From assembly GCF_018760365.1 (NCBI RefSeq), contig NZ_JAHIAB010000002.1:496001-560000 (forward strand): DNA of 64,000 nt, read 5' to 3'. The notes beneath the pieces were generated by a model. It ran no database searches. It saw only the letters and a program-made list of their open reading frames with translations, and had not been told where the DNA came from. Position 1 is the stretch's first letter; every line of letters begins with the position of its first letter. This document shows, in pieces, positions 46,348-54,882 of this stretch. This DNA comes from Pseudooceanicola endophyticus. Its GTDB lineage: Bacteria > Pseudomonadota > Alphaproteobacteria > Rhodobacterales > Rhodobacteraceae. Made by a program: the position numbers and the translations under genes.

Positions 46348-47094
46348 TCAGTCGCGTTTCGGACGGGGGATCCAGTCGACCGTCATGTCGGGGGGCGGCC
46401 CGGGGGGCAGCGGCGGGCCCAGGCTGAAGCCGCCGGTGGCATCGCGCAGGGCCAGGTCGTGGCTGAAATGGTGGTGCAGCGCCCAGGCGCGCGGCGGGGC
46501 CATGCGGGCCCGGCGCCGCTCCAGCCGCCACAGCCGGTGTTCCAGCGCCATCAGCCGGCGCTCGGCCCTCAGGTGGTCGGGGGTGACGTGCCAGCGGCTC
46601 TCGACCCCCTGGGCGCCGCCATCGCCAGGGGTCAGGATCAGCCCCAGGGGCGCACAGATGCCGTTGTCCCGGCCCTGTTCGGCGGCCAGGTGCAGGCGGC
46701 GCACCTGGGTCAGGGTCGGCAGACGGTCCAGCTCGGCCACGGCGAGGGGAACAAGACCGGAACGCAGCACTTCTTCCAGCACCCAGAGCAGGTCCTCGCC
46801 CCGCCGGGGAGAGGCAAAGATCACCCGCCCGGGATCCAGGAAGGCGGCCATGCCGGGGGCATGCAGCGGCGCCCGGTTCCAGGCCGGAGAGATCCAGTAG
46901 ATCGGCGCTTCGGCATCATCGCGGGCGCGGGCCTCCGCGAGGGCGCGGGCGCCGATAAAATGGGCAAAGGCATGGCGCCCGGCGCCGCAGGCTTCGTGCA
47001 GCCGGGCCAGGCGCAGCCCGGCCTCGGCCCCCAGCGCCAGTTCGGGCGCGCCTTGCCAGGAACCGCGTTGCAGGAGGGATCGATCGAGACTCAT
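46348..47094 (-). CDS. ImuA-like SOS mutagenesis accessory protein
   Basis: A 248-aa protein resembling the alphaproteobacterial ImuA family: HEACGAGRHAFAHFIGA, APIYWISPAW, LDPGRVIFASPRRGEDLLWVLEEVLRSG split over the core, RRLHLAAEQG and GAQGVESRWH. ImuA is the RecA-like helper of the ImuB-DnaE2 translesion polymerase complex. No imuB or dnaE2 follows here; the next gene is an MFS transporter. A perfect LexA box lies in its promoter, supporting the SOS assignment. The ATG at 47094 has no ribosome site but sits 7 bases after the -10 element. Confidence 0.75.
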   Translation of the reverse strand: MSLDRSLLQRGSWQGAPELALGAEAGLRLARLHEACGAGRHAFAHFIGARALAEARARDDAEAPIYWISPAWNRAPLHAPGMAAFLDPGRVIFASPRRGEDLLWVLEEVLRSGLVPLAVAELDRLPTLTQVRRLHLAAEQGRDNGICAPLGLILTPGDGGAQGVESRWHVTPDHLRAERRLMALEHRLWRLERRRARMAPPRAWALHHHFSHDLALRDATGGFSLGPPLPPGPPPDMTVDWIPRPKRD

Positions 47095-47101
47095 GCGCCC
47101 A

Positions 47102-47130
47102 AGAATAGAATGTTCGCAAAATGTTCTCAA
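47102..47130 (-). promoter_or_regulatory. Promoter of the imuA-like gene, probably leaderless
   Basis: On the minus strand: -35 TTGAGA (47130-47125), 17-base spacer, -10 TATTCT (47107-47102), then 7 bases to the ATG at 47094. The expected transcription start falls on or next to the start codon. Confidence 0.6.
47112..47126 (-). promoter_or_regulatory. LexA box in the imuA-like promoter
   Basis: GTTC-GCAAAAT-GTTC, a perfect GTTC-N7-GTTC site placed within the -35/-10 spacer, where LexA would block RNA polymerase. Confidence 0.8.
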
Positions 47131-47253
47131 GCCTGCAGGTGCGGCACCGCACAGCCCCGTCGCGGCAACGGGGGGAATTCTGCCTTGCATCGCGCAGGGA
47201 AATCGTAACGTTCCCCGCCTAACGATGTTTCCTGGGACGAGGGGAAGGTAAGA

Positions 47254-48300
47254 ATGCGCAAACATCAGCTTGGTCGCAGCGGGATCGAAGTGACGGATTA
47301 CTGCCTGGGGTCGATGACCTGGGGCAACCAGACCCGGAGCGAGGCCGCCCATGACCAGATCGACGCGGCTCTGGATGCGGGGATCAACCTGCTCGACACC
47401 GCAGAGATGTATCCGGTCAACCCCGTGCGGGCCGAGACCATCGGACGGACCGAACGCATCATCGGCCTGTGGCTGGAAAAGACGCCGCATCGCCGCCACG
47501 AGCTGGTGATTGCCAGCAAGGCCAGTGGCGAGGGGCTGGAACATGTGCGCGAAGGCGCGCCGATCACGCCCGAGACGCTGGAAGAGTCGATCACCGGCTC
47601 CCTGCGGCGGATGAAGACCGATTATATCGACGTCTACCAGTTCCACTGGCCGAACCGCGGCTCCTACCATTTCCGCAAGAACTGGAGCTACCACCCCGCC
47701 AAGACCGACACGGCGGCCGTGCTCGACAATATGCGCGCCTGCCTGGAGAAGCTGAAGCAGGAGAAGAAGAAGGGACGGATCCGCGCCTTCGGCCTCTCCA
47801 ATGAAAGCGCCTGGGGGATGGCCCAGTGGATTCGCCTCTCCGAAGAGCTGGATGCACCGCGCCCCGTTTCGATCCAGAACGAATATTCGCTGCTGGCCCG
47901 TCAGTTCGACACCGACCTGGCCGAGCTCTGCGTTTACGAGGATGTCGGGCTGCTGGCCTATTCGCCGCTGGCCACCGGTCTGCTGACGGGCAAGTATCAG
48001 GGACGCGCCGTGCCCAAGGACTCGCGCATGGCGATCAACGGCGATCTTGGCGGACGCAAGACCGATCGCGTCTTCCCCGCTGTGGACGATTACCTCGATG
48101 TCGCGCTCAAGCATGACCTCGATCCGGTACACATGGCGCTGTCCTTCGTCGCCAGCCGCAACTTCAACGGTTCGGTGATCTTCGGCGCCACCAACATGAC
48201 GCAGCTCAAGCGCATCATCGAAGGTCTGGATGTCACGCTGTCCGAAGAGGTGCTGAAGGATCTCGACGCGGTGCACCGCAAGCACCCGATGCCGTTCTGA
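47254..48300 (+). CDS. Aldo/keto reductase (Tas-like)
   Basis: NADPH-dependent (alpha/beta)8-barrel reductase of 348 aa. The catalytic tetrad is complete: Asp48 and Tyr53 (LLDTAEMYP), Lys89 (IASKAS) and His131 (YQFHWPNR). The insertion after the His and the overall length match the Tas/YghZ group. Substrate unknown. It starts 160 bp from the imuA-like gene, divergently, with GGGGAAGG upstream of the ATG. Confidence 0.92.
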   Translation: MRKHQLGRSGIEVTDYCLGSMTWGNQTRSEAAHDQIDAALDAGINLLDTAEMYPVNPVRAETIGRTERIIGLWLEKTPHRRHELVIASKASGEGLEHVREGAPITPETLEESITGSLRRMKTDYIDVYQFHWPNRGSYHFRKNWSYHPAKTDTAAVLDNMRACLEKLKQEKKKGRIRAFGLSNESAWGMAQWIRLSEELDAPRPVSIQNEYSLLARQFDTDLAELCVYEDVGLLAYSPLATGLLTGKYQGRAVPKDSRMAINGDLGGRKTDRVFPAVDDYLDVALKHDLDPVHMALSFVASRNFNGSVIFGATNMTQLKRIIEGLDVTLSEEVLKDLDAVHRKHPMPF

Positions 48301-48366
48301 ACCGGGCCCGCGCTGGGGGAGCGGCTGACACCGGCCTTCCCCCGGCGCTTCCGACATGAGGGGGCC

Positions 48367-49226
48367 ATGACACATGCCTGGATCCCCGTCACCCTTGCGG
48401 CCGTTCTGTTCCGGAACGGCCGTTTCATGTTGCAAAAGCAGCTTGCCGCCACCGGGCTCAGCGCCACGGGGGCGACCTTTGCCCGGTTTCTCTGGGCCGC
48501 GCCGCTGGTCTGGATTGCGCCGGGGTTAAGCGGTATTGCCTGGCCGCATCTGCCGCCCGCCTTCTGGCCCGTGGCGCTGATCGGCGGCATCACCCAGATC
48601 CTGGCCACGATCTGCGTCGTCGCCCTGTTCAAGAGCCGCAATTTCGCCGTCGGCATCCCCCTGAAGAAGACCGAAGTGCTGCTGACCGCGCTGATCGGGC
48701 TGATCCTGCTGGGCGATGCCATGAGCCTGCCGGCGCTGGGGGCGATCTGCCTGGGCCCTCTGGGGAACTGGTGCTGAGCGACAGGCCGGCGGGGCGGCTC
48801 TGCGCCGCCTTGCCAACCGGGCCGCGGCGCTGGGGGTGGCCCCGGGGCTGTTCTTCGCGCTCTCCGCGGCGCCTCTCTGATGGTGCCGGGCGCGGTCTGG
48901 CAGCGCGCGCTGGTGACGCTGGGGGTGGTCGTGACCGCGCAGCTGGTGCTGATGGCGGCCTGGCTGGCCTGGCGCGAGAAGGGAGAGATCGGTCGTGTCC
49001 TGCGCAGCTGGCGGCTGACCGGGCAGACCTTAGGGCTGGGCAGCTCCTGCTGGTTCGCCGCCTTTACCCTGCAGGGCGCCTCCTGTGTCTACGCCGTCGG
49101 CCAGTCCGAGGGGGTGCTGAGCCTGCTGGCCTCGGTCGTCCTCTTCCACGAGCGGATCACCCGGGGCGAGGGGCGGGCATCCTGCTGGTTCTGGCCAGCG
49201 TCCTCGGGCTCGTCCTGCCGGGCTGA
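48367..49226 (+). pseudogene. EamA/DMT-family transporter, frameshifted
   Basis: The sequence encodes a ten-helix drug/metabolite transporter, but in pieces. MTHAWIPVTLAAVLFRNG to about 48765 is in one frame, a short MLSDRPAG segment in a second, LRRLANRAAALGVAPG (48800-48872) in a third, then MVPGAVWQRALVTLG to about 49170 back in the first, and ILLVLASVLGLVLPG (to 49226) in the second. At least four frameshifts break it, though the protein-level match remains good. Either a recently lost gene or a stretch with sequencing errors. Confidence 0.75.
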
Positions 49227-49239
49227 GCGGCTGGTCGTC

Positions 49240-49923
49240 TCAGGCCACCAGGCCGCGGAACACCGGCCCGGAAGGTTGCTGGTCGTAGAACGGGATCGCA
49301 TCGGGGGCGCGGCCCCGGCGCAGCAGGGCGGCCAGTTCGGCCAGGGCGACGGCGGTGACGAAGGGCAGGTCCAGTTGGCGTGCCGCATCAAGCGGGACCC
49401 AGGCCAGGTCCGCCAGCTCTCCGGAGGCGGACGAGAAATCCTCGGGGTCGCCGGCGATGGCGCTGTCCTCGACCAGGAAGAAGCGAGCGTCGAAGCGGCG
49501 GGATTTGCCGGGCGGCGTCACTGCGCGGTAGATGCAGTCAAGCGCCCCGGCATCGGGCAGGAGCCCCGCGGCGGCAAAGCCCGCCCAGGTCGGATCGGTG
49601 GGCGGCGTGCCTGTCCAGATCCCGGGGCGGGCGATGCGCAGCCCGGTTTCCTCGGCGAATTCGCGCAGGGCGGCGGCGGCCAGCTGGGGCGCCAGCACCG
49701 GGTCGGCATCGACCTCCAGCAGGGCGCGGGTGCGCGGCGTCAGGGGGCGGGCAAAGGGCACATCCGCGTCGCAGGCATCCAGCGCGCCGCCGGGAAAGAC
49801 CATCTTGTTCGGCATGAAGACGGCCCCGGCCAGCCGCCGGCCCATCAGGATCCGCGGCCCGTCCCCGGCGCGTTGCAGCGCGATGATCGTGGCGGCGTTT
49901 CTGGGCTGGGCAGTGGCGTTCAT
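49240..49923 (-). CDS. NUDIX hydrolase
   Basis: A 227-aa protein of the NUDT19-like NUDIX group. The Nudix box is present but split by an insertion: FPGGALDACD, then after about 35 residues AALREFAEETGL, which carries the catalytic REFAEET glutamates. Members hydrolyse CoA or other nucleoside-diphosphate-linked compounds; the substrate here is unknown. It lies downstream of the DUF983 gene on the same strand (54 bp). Confidence 0.85.
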   Translation of the reverse strand: MNATAQPRNAATIIALQRAGDGPRILMGRRLAGAVFMPNKMVFPGGALDACDADVPFARPLTPRTRALLEVDADPVLAPQLAAAALREFAEETGLRIARPGIWTGTPPTDPTWAGFAAAGLLPDAGALDCIYRAVTPPGKSRRFDARFFLVEDSAIAGDPEDFSSASGELADLAWVPLDAARQLDLPFVTAVALAELAALLRRGRAPDAIPFYDQQPSGPVFRGLVA

Positions 49924-49977
49924 CGTCTGATCCTTGTCGGGTTCGGCATTTCAGGGGCGGGCGGCCACGGGGCCGGT

Positions 49978-50457
49978 TCACTCGGTGTCCGGTCCCTCGG
50001 GGCCGGGGCGGTCCGTGTCGGGTTCGGGCGCAGCGGCAAAGCCGTGCAGGCGGCGGGCCCACTGGAAGGCGATCAGCCCGCCCTTGACCCGGGGCAGCAT
50101 ATACAGCGACAGCGCGACGGCGAAAATCGCGAAGCCGGTGAACAGCATCATCGGGTCGGGTTGCCAGGTCATCCAGACCAGCCCCAGAAGCGGCGCCGAC
50201 AGATGGCCGACCACGAGGATCGTCAGGTAGGCCGGCCCGTCATCGGCCCGGTGGTGGTGCAGTTCCTGCCGGCAGACCGGGCAGCTTTCCCGGACGCTCA
50301 GGTATCCTTTCATCAGCGGCCCCGATCCGCAGTTCGGGCATCGCAGCCGCCAGCCCCGGCGCAGCGCGGGCCACAGGTCCCGGTCGCCGGACCCGTCCCG
50401 GGATCCCGCGCCGGCCCCGTGGGCCCCGGTCGGATGATCCTCTGGCTTCTGGGTCAC
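49978..50457 (-). CDS. DUF983 membrane protein
   Basis: A 159-aa protein with a zinc-ribbon-like pair, RCPNCGSGPLMKGYL and CPVC, the HHHRADDGPAYLTILVVGH motif typical of DUF983, and two membrane helices. DUF983 genes are often near cytochrome oxidase assembly genes, but not here. Start is GTG 50457 with AGGAG upstream on the minus strand. Confidence 0.85.
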   Translation of the reverse strand: MTQKPEDHPTGAHGAGAGSRDGSGDRDLWPALRRGWRLRCPNCGSGPLMKGYLSVRESCPVCRQELHHHRADDGPAYLTILVVGHLSAPLLGLVWMTWQPDPMMLFTGFAIFAVALSLYMLPRVKGGLIAFQWARRLHGFAAAPEPDTDRPGPEGPDTE

Positions 50458-50696
50458 GCGGGCTCCTGACAGGTCTCGGCCTGATGCCTGTCCTACCTTG
50501 GTCGCAGCCCCGCAGCTTGAGAAGACGGCGCGTGGTCGTGCGGCGCCATGTCGCAAACTTCCCGCAGGTCCGTGAATGCGCTCCGGCAAAAAAATGCGAC
50601 GGCGGCGACGGAAGCACCGGGCTGCCCCGTATCTATTAGCAGATGACCGGGGGCGAGGCCCTCGCATCCTTCTGAAGAGTTTAGAGGAGTAGTCCT

Positions 50697-51554
50697 ATGA
50701 AACGAGCAGTTCTTCTCGGCAGCATCGCAGCCCTTTCGCTGACGGCGTTCGCCTCCGGAGTGTCCGCTCAGGAGGCCGACACCGCTGCTGCCCCCAAGGC
50801 CCCGGTTTCGGCCCCCGCCAAGCCGCTGCCGCCGCGCATGAAGGCGCTCGACACCGACGGTGACGGGCAGCTCTCCCAGGAAGAGCGGGATGCGGCTCAG
50901 GCCAAGCGTTTCGCCGAGGCGGATGCCAATGGCGACGGTGAAGTCACCCAGGACGAGCTGGCAAGCTTCTTCGAGGCTCAGGCCCAGCAGCGTCGCGAAG
51001 CGCGCGAGGCCAAGATGGCCGAACGGATGATCCAGGAGATGGACACCAACGGCGACGGCAAGCTTTCGGCGGAAGAGATGAAGCCGAAATCCCCCGAGGA
51101 GCGCATGTTCGCCAAGCTTGACACCAACCATGACGGCCAGATCTCCATGGAAGAGTTCAAGGCCGGTCACGATAAGATGGCCGAACAGCGTGGCCCGGGC
51201 CGTGAAGGTCCGATGGGCCATGGCCGGATGGGCCCGCAGATGGGCATGATGGGCCAGGGCGGCATGGGTCCGCAGATGGGCATGATGGGCCAGGGCGGCA
51301 TGGGTCCGCAGGGCCACATGGGCCCGCAGGGCGGCTTTGGTCCCCAGATGGGCATGATGGGCCCGCAGGGCGGTCACGGCTGGGGCCACGGCCCGCAGGG
51401 CGGCCAGGGCTGGGGTGGTGATCGCCACGCCGACCGTGGTGATCACGGCGGGCGTCACGGCCAGGGCATGCCGATGCAGCGCATGATGCCGGCCCCCGAC
51501 GGGGCCCAGCCCCAGGCCGCACCGGCGCCGGCCCCCGAAAGCGACCAGGGCTGA
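50697..51554 (+). CDS. Secreted EF-hand protein with Gly/Met-rich tail
   Basis: A 285-aa exported protein: signal peptide (LLGSIAALSLTAFASGVSA), then four EF-hand calcium loops (DTDGDGQLSQEE, DANGDGEVTQDE, DTNGDGKLSAEE, DTNHDGQISMEE), then a long low-complexity tail rich in Gly, Met, Gln, Pro and His. Met/His-rich tails can bind copper or other metals; this is inference. It lies 171 bp upstream of an ECF sigma factor operon that ends with a heavy-metal-sensor-like gene, so the protein may belong to a metal or calcium response. Confidence 0.88.
   Translation: MKRAVLLGSIAALSLTAFASGVSAQEADTAAAPKAPVSAPAKPLPPRMKALDTDGDGQLSQEERDAAQAKRFAEADANGDGEVTQDELASFFEAQAQQRREAREAKMAERMIQEMDTNGDGKLSAEEMKPKSPEERMFAKLDTNHDGQISMEEFKAGHDKMAEQRGPGREGPMGHGRMGPQMGMMGQGGMGPQMGMMGQGGMGPQGHMGPQGGFGPQMGMMGPQGGHGWGHGPQGGQGWGGDRHADRGDHGGRHGQGMPMQRMMPAPDGAQPQAAPAPAPESDQG
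51228..51299. repeat. 36-bp tandem duplication inside EF-hand gene
   Basis: Two nearly identical 36-base units (51228-51263, 51264-51299) each encoding MGPQMGMMGQGG, followed by partial copies. Expansion of the Gly/Met tail by repeat slippage. Confidence 0.85.
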
Positions 51555-51578
51555 GGTCGCTTCGGCCCGGTGTCGCGG

Positions 51579-51604
51579 GATCCGTCCCCTTCGGGGGGCG
51601 GATC
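51579..51604 (+). terminator. UUCG hairpin after EF-hand gene
   Basis: Eleven pairs (one G-T wobble), GATCCGTCCCC (51579-51589) with GGGGGCGGATC (51594-51604), closed by a TTCG tetraloop. No T tract follows, so it may be a processing or stability element instead of a true terminator. Confidence 0.45.
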
Positions 51605-51725
51605 TGCCGGGGGATCTTGCCTCCGGGGGTGCGAAACGGGCGGAAAGTGGTTGAATTGGCGGGGCGATCCGGTGTCGGATTGCCCCGGGTAACGGAAACG
51701 GATACGCCGCTGAGGCATGAGAAAC

Positions 51726-52310
51726 ATGGCCTTCGACGATCCCGACGCCATTCCCGATGACGCGCTCCTGGTGCTTTATGCCAATGGAGACGCCGAGGCG
51801 GCGCGGCAACTGACCACGCGGCTTGCGCCGCGGGTGCTGGCGCAGGCTGCGCGGATCCTGGGTGACCGGGCCGAGGCAGAGGATGTGACCCAGGAAGCGA
51901 TGCTCCGGCTCTGGCGCATTGCCCCCGACTGGCGCCAGGGCGAGGCGCGGGTCACCACCTGGCTCTACCGGGTGACGGCGAACCTCTGCACCGACCGGTT
52001 GCGCCGTCGGCGTGGCGGGACGCGCGACGTGAACGACATGCCGGAGATCGCGGATGACGCGCCTTCGGCGGATCAGCGCATGCAGCAGGATGCCCGGATG
52101 GACGCCCTGCAGGGCGCGCTGAACGAGCTGCCGGACCGGCAGCGGCAGGCGGTGGTCCTGCGTCACATCGAGGGCCTGGGCAATCCCGAGATTGCCGAGA
52201 TCCTCGAGATCAGCACGGAGGCCGTCGAAAGTCTGACGGCCCGGGGCAAACGGGCGCTGACCCGCATCCTGTCGGGGCGGCGCGATGAACTGGGGTACGA
52301 CGATGACTGA
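51726..52310 (+). CDS. ECF-type RNA polymerase sigma factor
   Basis: A 194-aa sigma-70 family factor with only regions 2 and 4: region 2 contains RAEAEDVTQEAMLRLWRIAPDW and TTWLYRVTANLCTDRLRRRR as separate helices, region 4 contains ELPDRQRQAVVLRHIEGLGNPEIAEIL and a recognition helix STEAVESLTARGKRAL. Start 51726 is preferred (GAGG 10 bases upstream); 51717 is nearly on top of that site. The stop overlaps the next gene, a probable anti-sigma partner. Confidence 0.92.
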   Translation: MAFDDPDAIPDDALLVLYANGDAEAARQLTTRLAPRVLAQAARILGDRAEAEDVTQEAMLRLWRIAPDWRQGEARVTTWLYRVTANLCTDRLRRRRGGTRDVNDMPEIADDAPSADQRMQQDARMDALQGALNELPDRQRQAVVLRHIEGLGNPEIAEILEISTEAVESLTARGKRALTRILSGRRDELGYDDD

Positions 52311-52713
52311 GCGGAAAGCAGGGGACGTGCTGTCGGACGGCGCACTGGATGCGCTGTTCGCCGAAGCACGATTTGCGGAACCGGATCTGCCGGACGGCTT
52401 GACGGCCCGGATCCTGGAAGACGCGCAGATGGTGCAGGCCGAACGGCTGGCCGCAGAGGCGCGCCCGCCCGAGCCGGTGCGCCGGGCCTCGCTCTGGCAG
52501 CGCTTCGTGCGCGGCATCGGCGGCGCTCCGGCGCTGGCGGGGCTCGGCGTGGCGACCATGGCGGGCCTGTGGCTGGGGGTGATGCCGCCGGCCTTCGTGA
52601 CCTCGGGCGTCAGCGCCATCACCGGCACCACGACCAGCTACAGCCCCTACATGGTGGACAGCACCAGCGCCTTCGACTTCATCGTCGATGAAACAAGCAG
52701 CACCGGAGGCTGA
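52303..52713 (+). CDS. Single-pass membrane protein, possible anti-sigma factor
   Basis: A 136-aa protein with an acidic N-terminal half (DALFAEARFAEPDLPDGLTARILEDA), one membrane helix (APALAGLGVATMAGLWLGVM) and a Ser/Thr-rich periplasmic tail. The family is not known to me. It overlaps the ECF sigma gene by 8 bases and leads into the next gene after 2 bases. The position and topology fit an anti-sigma factor, without a recognisable ZAS zinc motif. Confidence 0.65.
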   Translation: MTERKAGDVLSDGALDALFAEARFAEPDLPDGLTARILEDAQMVQAERLAAEARPPEPVRRASLWQRFVRGIGGAPALAGLGVATMAGLWLGVMPPAFVTSGVSAITGTTTSYSPYMVDSTSAFDFIVDETSSTGG

Positions 52714-52715
52714 AG

Positions 52716-53324
52716 ATGACCGAACCGACCTCCGGACAGCGGCCCGCGCGCCGCAGCAGTCCCGCCCTGCGCATCCTGCTCTTCGCCTCGCTGGCGGTGA
52801 ACCTGGCCGTTGCCGGGGTTGTGGTGGGATCGCTGGTGCACAGCCGTCATGACCGACCCGGCGGCGGACCGCCGCGGATCGACCAGATCGGTGGCGTGCT
52901 GACCTTTGCGCTCAGCGATGACGACCGGCGGGCGATCGGGCGGGCCATCTGGAAGGACATGCGCGCCAATCGCCCCGACAAGGGCGCCGTGCAGGCCGAA
53001 TTCAGCCAGATCGTCTCTGCGCTGCGCGCCGAGCCCTATGATCCCACCGTGGTCGAGAACAGCCTGAAGCGCCAGCTGGACGAGGCGATGCGGCGCCAGG
53101 AGGTCGGTCAGACCATCCTGCTTCAGCGCATCTCAGAGATGGACCGCAGCGCCCGGCTGGCCTTTGCCGACCGGCTGGAAGAGGCGGCGACCAAGCTGCG
53201 TACCGAGGGGCCGAACGCGCTGCGTCCGGACCGCGCGGAAAAGGGCCATGACGGCAAGGCGGGTGGCAAATCCGGCGAGCGCCCGGCCGACAAGGCGCCG
53301 CCGCCGCCGCCCCCGGTCGAGTGA
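52716..53324 (+). CDS. Periplasmic heavy-metal sensor-like protein
   Basis: A 202-aa protein with an N-terminal membrane anchor (LRILLFASLAVNLAVAGVVVGSLV) and a helical periplasmic domain of the CnrX/Spy-like 'heavy-metal resistance' type: FALSDDDRRAIGRAIW, then EFSQIVSALRAEPYDPTVVENSLKRQLDEAM, with the tail ending in a proline run. CnrX-type proteins sense Ni/Co and control an ECF sigma factor via its anti-sigma partner, matching this three-gene order. Metal ligands cannot be assigned by eye. Confidence 0.75.
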   Translation: MTEPTSGQRPARRSSPALRILLFASLAVNLAVAGVVVGSLVHSRHDRPGGGPPRIDQIGGVLTFALSDDDRRAIGRAIWKDMRANRPDKGAVQAEFSQIVSALRAEPYDPTVVENSLKRQLDEAMRRQEVGQTILLQRISEMDRSARLAFADRLEEAATKLRTEGPNALRPDRAEKGHDGKAGGKSGERPADKAPPPPPPVE

Positions 53325-53325
53325 G

Positions 53326-54753
53326 CTAGTTCGAAAACGGGATCACCTTGCCCGGCCCGCTCTCCGGACCGGGATGCAGGGCAACCTGGTCGCGACCGGC
53401 ATGTTTGGCCCGGTAGAGCGCGGCATCGGCATCGGCCAGCAGCTGCGCCGGATCGCGGCGCCCGGCCAGGCCGAAGGTCAGCCCGACCGAGATCGTCACC
53501 GCCTGGTCCGGCGCCGGCAGGCCCTGCGCGCGCATCCGGTCGCGCACGCTGGCGCAGAGCCGGTCGGCGACATGGCGGGCGGCCTCGGGTCCGGTGTCGG
53601 GCAGCAGGATCAGGAATTCCTCTCCGCCGATGCGGGCCACCACGTCTTCCGCGCGCAGGCTGTCCTTGAGGATGCGCGCCACCGATTGCAGCGTGCGGTC
53701 GCCGGCGGCATGGCCGTGGCGGTCGTTCACCGCTTTGAAATGGTCGATGTCGGGCAGCAGCACGGCGAAGGGGCGGGCCTCCTGCGCGGCCTCGCGGGCG
53801 GCGCGCGCCAGCCGGGGCAGGGCGAAACGGCGGTTGCTGAGCCCGGTCAGCGGATCGGTGACCGAGGCCCGCATCCCCTCGCTCAGCTCGGCGTGCAACT
53901 GCCGGCGCTGCATCAGCCGGCCGTGCAGGCGGCGCAGCCGGGCGGCGATTTCCTCGGCATCGAAGGGGCCATCCATGACCGCGCTGGCGCCCAGGTCGTA
54001 GGCCCGCGCCCGCAGACGTACCGAACAGCCCGGCGCCAGCAGCAGCACCTCGCTGTCGAGCCGGTCGCGCCAGCTTTCCAGCGCCGCCAGGCGCCGCAGG
54101 CTGGCCTGCTCGGCATCGGCGCGCGCGCTCAGAAGGAACAGGCCGCACCGGGGCGGTGCCTCTGCGGGGCTGTCCTGACCCGGGCAAAGGCCGGGGGGCA
54201 ACTGCCAGGCCAGCTCAAGTTTCAGCCCCGGCATCCGCCCCAGCCGGTTCTGCCAGCTGCGCCCGGTCTCGGCGTCGGGGGGCAGGGCGACGATCCGTCC
54301 CAGCCCGGTGAATTGCAGTGCAGGTTCTGCCAGCCCCGGGGGATCCTGCGGTCCGCCCCGGAATTTCAGCGTCTCCAGCGTGTCGCGGGCCCGGTCATGG
54401 GCACGCAGCCTGGCCCGGAAGACCTCTTCGGGTTCGGCGCGCGACAGGATCTCGTCGGCGCCGGCCGCCAGCAGGCCGGTCCGCCCGACCTGGGCGCCGG
54501 GGGCGGTGATCACGAAAATCGTCACTTCGCTCAGCAGAGGATCGGCCCGCAGCGACTGGATGAAGCGGCCCGATGGCATCAGCCGCAGATCCTCTGCCAG
54601 CATCACCACCTGGGGATGCCAGTGCCGCGCGAGGGCCAGCGCCTCTCCGGGCGAGGCCGCAACCTGGATGTCGTAGAAATCCCCCGACAGCCGCGCAGCC
54701 AGGGTGATCCTGCGGGTGACATGTTCATCCAGGATCAGGATCCGTGCCGGCAT
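53326..54753 (-). CDS. pleD: PleD-type diguanylate cyclase (REC-REC-GGDEF)
   Basis: A 475-aa cyclase making c-di-GMP. Order: receiver 1 (1-120), a second receiver-like adaptor (about 150-280), and GGDEF domain with active-site GGEEF (about 376-380) and inhibitory I-site RAED five residues before it. Receiver 1 keeps the N-terminal acidic pair (LILDEHV) but reads VVMLAEDL where the phosphoacceptor Asp is expected, and SRAEP where the Lys is, so control by phosphorylation is doubtful. The start at 54753 has GGAGGGG upstream. Divergent from a DUF3572 gene, the usual neighbour. Confidence 0.88.
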   Translation of the reverse strand: MPARILILDEHVTRRITLAARLSGDFYDIQVAASPGEALALARHWHPQVVMLAEDLRLMPSGRFIQSLRADPLLSEVTIFVITAPGAQVGRTGLLAAGADEILSRAEPEEVFRARLRAHDRARDTLETLKFRGGPQDPPGLAEPALQFTGLGRIVALPPDAETGRSWQNRLGRMPGLKLELAWQLPPGLCPGQDSPAEAPPRCGLFLLSARADAEQASLRRLAALESWRDRLDSEVLLLAPGCSVRLRARAYDLGASAVMDGPFDAEEIAARLRRLHGRLMQRRQLHAELSEGMRASVTDPLTGLSNRRFALPRLARAAREAAQEARPFAVLLPDIDHFKAVNDRHGHAAGDRTLQSVARILKDSLRAEDVVARIGGEEFLILLPDTGPEAARHVADRLCASVRDRMRAQGLPAPDQAVTISVGLTFGLAGRRDPAQLLADADAALYRAKHAGRDQVALHPGPESGPGKVIPFSN

Positions 54754-54882
54754 CTTCCCCTCCATCGTCGCGCCGTTCCTGTGGTGTTCCGGTCCCGGGC
54801 GGCTTATGAAGGATGCTGGGTGTTTGGTTAACAAACCCTTGCCATGGTCCGACAGAATATATCCTTCGAAAGGATTTTCCCG

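Noticed and set aside
54822-54840. CtrA site between pleD and the DUF3572 gene
   Set aside because: Only a half-site (GGTTAAC) with TTGC in the second position; two mismatches from TTAA.
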